Source: Segatella copri (lineage in GTDB: Bacteria; Bacteroidota; Bacteroidia; Bacteroidales; Bacteroidaceae). From it: 64,000 bases of DNA. How positions within the stretch are numbered: the first letter of the stretch is position 1; each line of letters starts with the position of its first letter. Position numbers and translations under genes: made by a program. The stretch is from the NCBI RefSeq assembly GCF_026015625.1, contig NZ_JAPDVG010000001.1, forward strand, positions 1,054,001-1,118,000. Reading direction: 5' to 3'. The notes beneath the pieces were generated by a model that was given only the letters and a program-made list of their open reading frames with translations, searched no databases and had not been told where the DNA came from. Shown one piece after another: positions 58,919-64,000 of the stretch.

Positions 58919-60061
58919 TTACTTATGTTCAATCGTCAGCACTACATACTCCGACTGAGTGCCTATGCGGAATTTTCCACCCCAGATTCCCATGCCAGAA
59001 CTGATGTAGTATCGGGTATTGCCCTTTTGAAGTGAGCCATAGGCTTTCTCGTATAATGCATCGGTAACCCAGGAGACAGGCCAAACCTGTCCGTGATGGG
59101 TGTGACCACTAAACTGGAAGTCAATGCCGTCATGTTCAGCTTCTTCCAAATGATAAGGCTGGTGGTCGAGAAGAACGAGAAACTCATTCGAATATTTTCC
59201 ATGATGCAAGTCAGAAATGAAGCCCTTCTTTCTTGCCTCTTCCATAATCATCGCTAGGGATTTGCGCTGCATATTCGTGCGGTCGTCCCTGCCGATGATG
59301 CACAGATTGCCTATCTTTGCCACGCTATCCTGCAGCAACGTAATGCCTGCTTCACGATAAAATCGCCTTGCCTTTGGTTGGTTGCTGTAATACTCATGGT
59401 TGCCAAGACAAGCATAGACAGGGGCTTTCAGTCGATGAAACTCTTCAGCTACGTTCTCTTCCATCAAAGGACGGACGCTGTTGTCTATGATGTCTCCAGC
59501 TATCAATATGAGGTCGGGCTGCTCAGCATTGATCATGTCCACCCATTTCTTGAAGTCAGAACGGCGGTTGTGATAACCAAGATGAAGATCGCTAAGGAGC
59601 ACTATCTTAGTACGCTTCTTATCTGAGCAGATAGCCTTATTGGTCTTGATATCAATCTGTTCTCTCACCTTATTATTATAGTGTATGTTGCCATAGCCGA
59701 AAAGCAGCAGCATGACGGCAAAAATGCCGATGGATGTATGACCATTGTCGAAAAGCCATGCTTTTGGCACAATATGAACAAGGCGGCCAACGTCGAGCAC
59801 GAGAAACAGCATCACCAGATACAACAGGATGAAGATAAAGGAAAAGCCCACTTCATAAACTGCAGTTGCAGCAAAAAGTGGCATTTTCTCTAACGCTCCC
59901 GAAAAGGCGATGAATATGGTACTGAACCACATAACTAAAACTCCCACTGCCACCCATTTCATGGCAATGGAAAAAGGCAGTAAATGCCACATTCGCCAAG
60001 CGGTATAAAGAACACCGACTATCGGCAATATCAGAAAGATAATCAACCAAATATATTTCAT
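58919..60061 (-). CDS. Membrane-anchored metallophosphoesterase
   Basis: 380 aa from the ATG at 60061. Four N-terminal TM helices (~1-140) precede a calcineurin-like domain with LLSDLHLGYH (DxH), LILIAGDIIDN (GDxxD), LGNHEYYS (GNHE), ILLDHQPYH and FSGHTHHGQVWP (GHTH). Similar to YkuE/LpxG-type enzymes that act on lipid or nucleotide phosphodiesters at the membrane. Intact. Confidence 0.92.
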   Translation of the reverse strand: MKYIWLIIFLILPIVGVLYTAWRMWHLLPFSIAMKWVAVGVLVMWFSTIFIAFSGALEKMPLFAATAVYEVGFSFIFILLYLVMLFLVLDVGRLVHIVPKAWLFDNGHTSIGIFAVMLLLFGYGNIHYNNKVREQIDIKTNKAICSDKKRTKIVLLSDLHLGYHNRRSDFKKWVDMINAEQPDLILIAGDIIDNSVRPLMEENVAEEFHRLKAPVYACLGNHEYYSNQPKARRFYREAGITLLQDSVAKIGNLCIIGRDDRTNMQRKSLAMIMEEARKKGFISDLHHGKYSNEFLVLLDHQPYHLEEAEHDGIDFQFSGHTHHGQVWPVSWVTDALYEKAYGSLQKGNTRYYISSGMGIWGGKFRIGTQSEYVVLTIEHK

Positions 60062-60333
60062 TATTACTATATTGCTAAGCCGCATCACGGCTCTATCCTT
60101 ATATTTTACGTATATTTATGTAAAGTGCAAAAATACTCTTTTATTTGGAAATAACCATGTTTATCTCAAAGAATATCTGGTTTTTGCACATTGTTTAACC
60201 TTTCTTCTGAGCGAAAGGTACTATAAAGCGAAAAACCTTTGGTTTTATCAGTTCATTTTTTATAATTTTGCATCGTTTTAATAGGGTATTAAAATGAAGC
60301 AGAATGATTAAAATAACATAGAAGTATTAGCAC

Positions 60334-60361
60334 AAAAAAGCGACCCGAAGGCCGCTCTTTT
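60334..60361 (-). terminator. Intrinsic terminator
   Basis: Same AAAAAGCGACC-CGAA-GGCCGCTCTTTT hairpin as at 58868, here after ssb. Confidence 0.8.
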
Positions 60362-60377
60362 ATGAGGAGAGAAGGAT

Positions 60378-60755
60378 TTACTTATCCTTCTGGGGCTTGC
60401 CCTGCTGAGAATCAGGAGCGTTCTCCTTCTCTACAGCTTCGTAGAACTTGGTGGCTACGAGAATCACTCGGTTGTGCTTGACTCCCTCGGCATCCTGCCA
60501 TTCCTCTGGCTTGAAGTAGCCCTCTACTGTGAGGAGTGCTCCCTTGACCAGGCGGTCGAATGAAGAGGTGTTCTCGTTCTTGCGCCAAGCCTCTACATTC
60601 ATGAAGGCGGAAATGCGAGAGTTTTCATCGCCATTCTTCTCATTGCGGCTGATGGCCAGTGAGAAGCGAGCTACACTTGCGGTTGTAAACTGATGGATGC
60701 TTGCATCCTTACCTACGAAACCAGTTACTGCGAAAGAATTTTCCATCTTTTTCAT
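60378..60755 (-). CDS. ssb: Single-stranded DNA-binding protein
   Basis: 125 aa OB-fold protein: NSFAVTGFVGKDASIHQFTTASVARFSLAISRNEK...FMNVEAWRKNE...LVKGALLTVEGYFKPEEW. The C-terminus lacks the DDDIPF tip of chromosomal SSB and ends GKPQKDK, so it is the accessory (element-borne) type. Accessory SSBs are common on plasmids and ICEs. Confidence 0.9.
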   Translation of the reverse strand: MKKMENSFAVTGFVGKDASIHQFTTASVARFSLAISRNEKNGDENSRISAFMNVEAWRKNENTSSFDRLVKGALLTVEGYFKPEEWQDAEGVKHNRVILVATKFYEAVEKENAPDSQQGKPQKDK

Positions 60756-61659
60756 AATTCAATATTTTTAGAAGTGAAACATTTATTTTTTACGGTGCTA
60801 TCAGAGTTGGCAAGGGAAGCATAGGAAGCAAGGAATTATCGAATTATTTCACCCTTGGGCAGGAAAAGTTTTTTGGATGAGCAGCAGACGGAAAAGTTTT
60901 TGAAAAAATTCAGAGAATAAGGCACCTGGTACTTGCAGAAATGTGGCTTGCACTAACTTTGCAGCGGAAAAAGTAAGTGTGGATGCTTCGTCCAAAAATA
61001 TGAATGAAAAGGATGAGTAGAAAATATCTGCAGTTGGTTGGGTAAAGGAAAGCAACCTCCTCCTCAATGTTGTTCAAGCAAACTGGTTGCGCAAGATGGC
61101 TTATAAGTTCAAGAGATTGGCAGGAAAACTCAAACTTCATCATGAACATGAATAAGGTTAAGCCAAGGACAGAACAATCAGGCCTATGACTGCCAAGGGT
61201 AAGCATCAGCATGTAGAGGGAAGCTGATCAGAGAAGCATGATGCCTGACACAAGAGGCAAGTTCAACCAAATCTCCTGGCAACAAGCGAAGTTGAAGAGA
61301 AGAACGTCGAAATTTCAGCAAGGAGAAGAAGGTAAAGCCTTGAACCAGCTAAAGAGCAGCTGCCAAGGCAAAGCTTACGGCGCATACAGCATACAAGTTT
61401 AAGGTTTAAGTTTACCCATGTATTATACATGTACTTTCAAACTCAAATAGTAAACCTCTACCGATTTCTAACCACTCAAACCAGATAGTTTACAAGTTTA
61501 AGAAAACCATATATGTATATATGCCGAAATAAACTTGTTTATTAACATATAGTTAAGGATTTTGGGAGAATCTATTTTTCCTTGCTGAAATGCAAGAATA
61601 GTTATACAAAATGGAGAGGGAAACTCATCCATATTAGGATGGAATTTGAAAAAACATAC
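60756..61659. other. Noncoding 0.9 kb, possible plus-strand RNA
   Basis: No gene supported, only very short frames. TAACTTTG (60953-60960) is a plausible plus-strand promoter. Purine-rich sequence with many AGCAAG/AAGCAA words follows to ~61400. I see no dominant hairpin. Confidence 0.4.
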
Positions 61660-61710
61660 CGATAAGCCGTGGAAATCTATCGTATTTCAATAGATTTCCA
61701 CGACTTATCG
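61660..61710. terminator. Long perfect hairpin terminator
   Basis: CGATAAGCCGTGGAAATCTAT pairs with ATAGATTTCCACGACTTATCG (one mismatch). Confidence 0.75.
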
Positions 61711-61721
61711 ACACATTATCT

Positions 61722-61949
61722 TTAGATTTTCGATTTTACCAAATCGCATTTTACATGCTTATACAACATATTCTCATTCTCTACCATAATATCATAAGAA
61801 GGAATATTGGGAGATTCAAATGCCCCATAAGCATCTACAACTAAGACAATGCCTTCCTTCAACGTATCATCCCATTGAAATGTGACTAAGTCACCAACCT
61901 TGAATAGCTCATGAGGGAACGTATTTCCATTCTTTTCCTTGATTGCCAT
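61722..61949 (-). CDS. Small beta-rich protein of unknown function
   Basis: 75 aa (MAIKEKNGNTFPHELFKVGD...LVTFQWDDTLKEGIVLVVDAYG). It resembles a short SH3-like barrel by its FKVGDLVTF start. Located downstream of two DUF3791-like frames on the same strand, possibly in their operon. Confidence 0.55.
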   Translation of the reverse strand: MAIKEKNGNTFPHELFKVGDLVTFQWDDTLKEGIVLVVDAYGAFESPNIPSYDIMVENENMLYKHVKCDLVKSKI

Positions 61950-61985
61950 ATTCTCTGAATTTCAAATTACTTCCTAAAATTACCA

Positions 61986-62063
61986 TTATTTTACCTTCTG
62001 CATCAGCATCTCAACCAATTCTGTAGAGAGGCATTCTATCTGAAACTGAATATCTTCATTCAT
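61986..62063 (-). pseudogene. N-terminal remnant of a DUF3791 protein
   Basis: 25 aa: MNEDIQFQIECLSTELVEML then MQKVK. It matches the beginning of DUF3791 proteins and then stops. The rest is missing. Confidence 0.45.
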
Positions 62064-62106
62064 AAATCTATTTTATCTATCACGACATTGCTACCATGAC
62101 ATAATT

Positions 62107-62331
62107 TTAGCAACCTATTCGTCCTCCATTCTTTTGGCACAATATGGCAATATCCTCCACCGCATCCTCTATAGAAAGAGTATGCTCAGCTGCATAGCAA
62201 TCAATAAGGAAGTCTATTCCTTCAAATCTACGCAAATAGGCGTACGAATCTGCCAATGAAAGCTTAAAACGATTCGCAAAAGCACCAACGCAGCAGTTCA
62301 CGTATTCAATTATATTATGAGTCAAATCCAT
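62107..62331 (-). CDS. DUF3791-family protein
   Basis: 74 aa helical protein (IIEYVNCCVGAFANRFKLSLADSYAYLRRFEGIDFLIDCYAAEHTLSIEDAVEDIAILC), of the DUF3791 type seen at 48774 and 49513. No DUF3990 toxin gene is adjacent; only a truncated second DUF3791 frame follows. Probably an orphan antitoxin or relic. Confidence 0.7.
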   Translation of the reverse strand: MDLTHNIIEYVNCCVGAFANRFKLSLADSYAYLRRFEGIDFLIDCYAAEHTLSIEDAVEDIAILCQKNGGRIGC

Positions 62332-62974
62332 ATTCTCCGCTTATAAAATTTTTAATTACAAATATAATGAAATATTTCGAAATCACCAACTTTTTCCGGC
62401 ACTTTCTTTTATAAAAAGAAAAAATGTCACACCAGAATACCGATAAGTGTCTGAATCGTAGCCATTTTACATTGAACTTGATTAAACATTGACACATATT
62501 CTACTATTTAATGAAAGTTCAATCGTTTAACGAATAACAAGTCACCCTATGGCTTTATGGAAATGCAGATCCAAAGAGATGAAGTAAGATCCATATCGAC
62601 ATTAAAATCGAAATTATTAAACAACGAGGTATGTTTAACACTATAGCTTCCTCCAGTTTGAACTATCCAAATTTTTCTACAAGTTGCCCATTTTGGCAAT
62701 TCTCTAAAGTCATAATTTAAAGAATCACAAGCAAATACAAAATTAAGCATTTCAACCACGTGGTTGAAATGCTCGCCTATATTTATCCTTTTTTAACTAG
62801 CAACCTAACTCTTTTTATCTGCAAGGTTTATTTACATTTATTATAGTACAACACCAGAACATAATCATAACGATTACATAAGAGACTTAGCCACAAGCAT
62901 ACTAACGTGTGTTAAACACGCAATACTCTTGCAAGTATTCGACATTAACAAACACATTTTTCGAAGAAAAAGCT
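62332..62974. other. Noncoding stretch with 26-bp palindrome
   Basis: No gene is supported; a 70-codon minus frame at 62547-62759 has no features. GCATTTCAACCAC and its exact reverse complement form a palindrome at 62747-62772, either a terminator or a binding site. The promoter of the last gene follows. Confidence 0.5.
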
Positions 62975-62982
62975 TATCTTTG
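62975..62982 (+). promoter_or_regulatory. -7 promoter of the terminal ATPase gene
   Basis: TATCTTTG, 30 bases before ATG 63013, with a T-rich -33 region at ~62956. Confidence 0.65.
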
Positions 62983-63012
62983 CATCTGTATTAATAAGAA
63001 AATGACATTGTT

Positions 63013-64000
63013 ATGATACTTAGAGCTACATTGAAAATATATATTCCATCAAGGGTGAGACTCAAATCAGCTTTGTGGCTGGTAAGAGCAATGCCCATCC
63101 GTCTCACGTTTCCCGTGCAGAGAAGCGTGATGACATTTCTGTTCTGAAGGCTGGTATCGTTTATGGAGCCAATGCTTCCGGAAAGAGTAACGTTATCAAG
63201 GCCATTGCACTGCTCCAGCAGATTGCCAATGGAAGCTTTCCGCAAAGCAAGGTGGAACCTTTCAAGCTTGCTGATACCGAAGAGAAAAACTCTAAGGTAG
63301 AAATCGAGTTCAAGACCAAGGGTAAGTGCTTTGCCTATGGCATGGAGTTCACCGTCGGAGGAATCAAGGAGGAATGGCTGTTTGAAATCAACAGCCGTAC
63401 CGACAAGGAAGTTTTCACAAGAAAGGTTACTGCAGATGGCAACGAGTTCACGTTTGGCAAGGTGGATGGAAATGAAGAAACATCCATGCTTCTGAAGTTC
63501 ATCGCCCACAGTACACCTTCTGATTCCAGCTTCCTTTCAGAGTATGTACGCAGAAACGGCAAGGGACTTGAAACCATACGCATGGCCAAGAACTGGTTTG
63601 CAGACGGATTGAAGATCATCTTCCCAAGCACACGCCTGCAGGGAATTTCTTTCCTTACTGAAAACAATGACGAGCTGCAGGAAACGACTCGCTCGCTTCT
63701 TGCCTACTTCAACACGGGCATTTCAGACGTGCGCCTGTACAAAATCAAGAAAGAGGATGTGAACTTATCTTCCGATTTACTTGACAACATACTCAGCAAG
63801 GCAAAGAACGGCAAGGCGTACAGCATGGCTGCCACAGTTGGAGGCGAAATGCTTCTTTTCGAGGTAAATGCCAACGGAGGATATGAGATTTACAAGCAGA
63901 AGGCTGTTCACCGGAATCTTACTTCCGGCACCGAGGTTGTTTTTGATCTGAGCGAAGAATCAGATGGCTGCATCCGATTGCTCGACTTCATCCCAATGCT
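63013..64000 (+). pseudogene. RloA-like AAA15 ATPase, frameshifted near start, cut by window edge
   Basis: ATG 63013 gives MILRATLK. One base short in the A-run at 63033-63036 then moves the frame. In the +1 register it continues without a stop to base 64000: KGETQISFVAGKSNAHPSHV, then Walker A VYGANASGKSNVIKAIALLQ, FRVEIEFK-like strands, and VFDLSEESDGCIRLLDFIP (signature-like ESDG). It is homologous in plan to the ATPase at 54985. Either a real inactivation, a phase-variable tract or a sequence error. The partner RloB gene would lie beyond the window. Confidence 0.8.

Noticed and set aside
62547..62759. 70-codon minus-strand frame overlapping the palindrome
   Set aside because: No domain, overlaps a palindrome that looks regulatory; kept as noncoding.

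Overview
The window looks like chromosomal DNA of a gut Bacteroidales organism, most likely Prevotella/Segatella (copri-like). Grounds: promoters of the Bacteroidetes TAnnTTTG (-7) type, a 'smalltalk' micro-lipoprotein next to an HU-like protein, IntDOT-like tyrosine integrases, DUF3987/DUF6371/MobC/MobP mobilisation-type genes, and RHS and T9SS-tail remnants. The species call is inference.

Region 1 (1-35.92 kb): the 3' end of mnmE, followed by a genomic island inserted at the mnmE stop codon. An 18-bp direct repeat (TTGCATCGGAAAATAAGT) marks both ends (1203-1220 and 35902-35919). The island starts with an HTH/zinc-finger gene and its own tyrosine integrase. The integrase is broken in two (2586-~3545 and 18783-18947) by a second, ~15.2 kb mobilisable element. 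That nested element carries a cargo of secreted/membrane proteins (4.0-9.3 kb), a relaxase/MobC/DUF3408 module (9.3-11.6 kb), two small excisionase-like HTH genes, two IS110 copies and two tandem integrases. After the integrase tail the outer island resumes with a membrane protein, an HTH gene, a DUF3987 helicase/primase-like gene and a DUF6371 gene (19.1-22.9 kb). Instead of mobilisation genes there is then a 12-kb scrap-yard array (23.4-34.0 kb): lipoproteins and membrane-anchored proteins resembling immunity proteins, RHS toxin remnants, and repeated fragments of ORF6N, KilA-N and serine-resolvase genes sitting at cassette borders. A small terminal segment (34.3-35.9 kb) has its own att-like end.

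Region 2 (35.9-49.8 kb): chromosome-like and accessory genes. They comprise an amidase remnant, an HU-like protein, smalltalk, an esterase-DUF1653 fusion, a HAD hydrolase, YccF, an AbiEi/AbiEii toxin-antitoxin pair, a flavin-type oxidase, a DNA alkylation repair protein, an orphan AbiEi, an RNase-H-like protein, an IS66 copy interrupted by an IS256 copy, and a DUF3791-DUF3990-DUF3791 toxin-antitoxin-like operon.

Region 3 (49.8-64 kb): plasmid/ICE-like backbone, mostly on the minus strand. It holds a SLOG protein, a phosphoribosyltransferase, DUF2958, a multi-hairpin noncoding region, a WYL-type HTH protein behind a possible leader peptide and terminator, an array of about ten atypical tRNAs, a RloA/RloB (AbiL-like) defence pair, a ParA/RHH partition pair flanked by iterated repeats, a metallophosphoesterase, SSB, small DUF3791-type remnants, and at the right edge a second RloA-like ATPase with a one-base frameshift near its start.

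The strongest overall reading is a nested mobile-island system. Its cargo is an array of (orphan) immunity genes and toxin tips shuffled through repeated DNA-binding and recombinase gene fragments.
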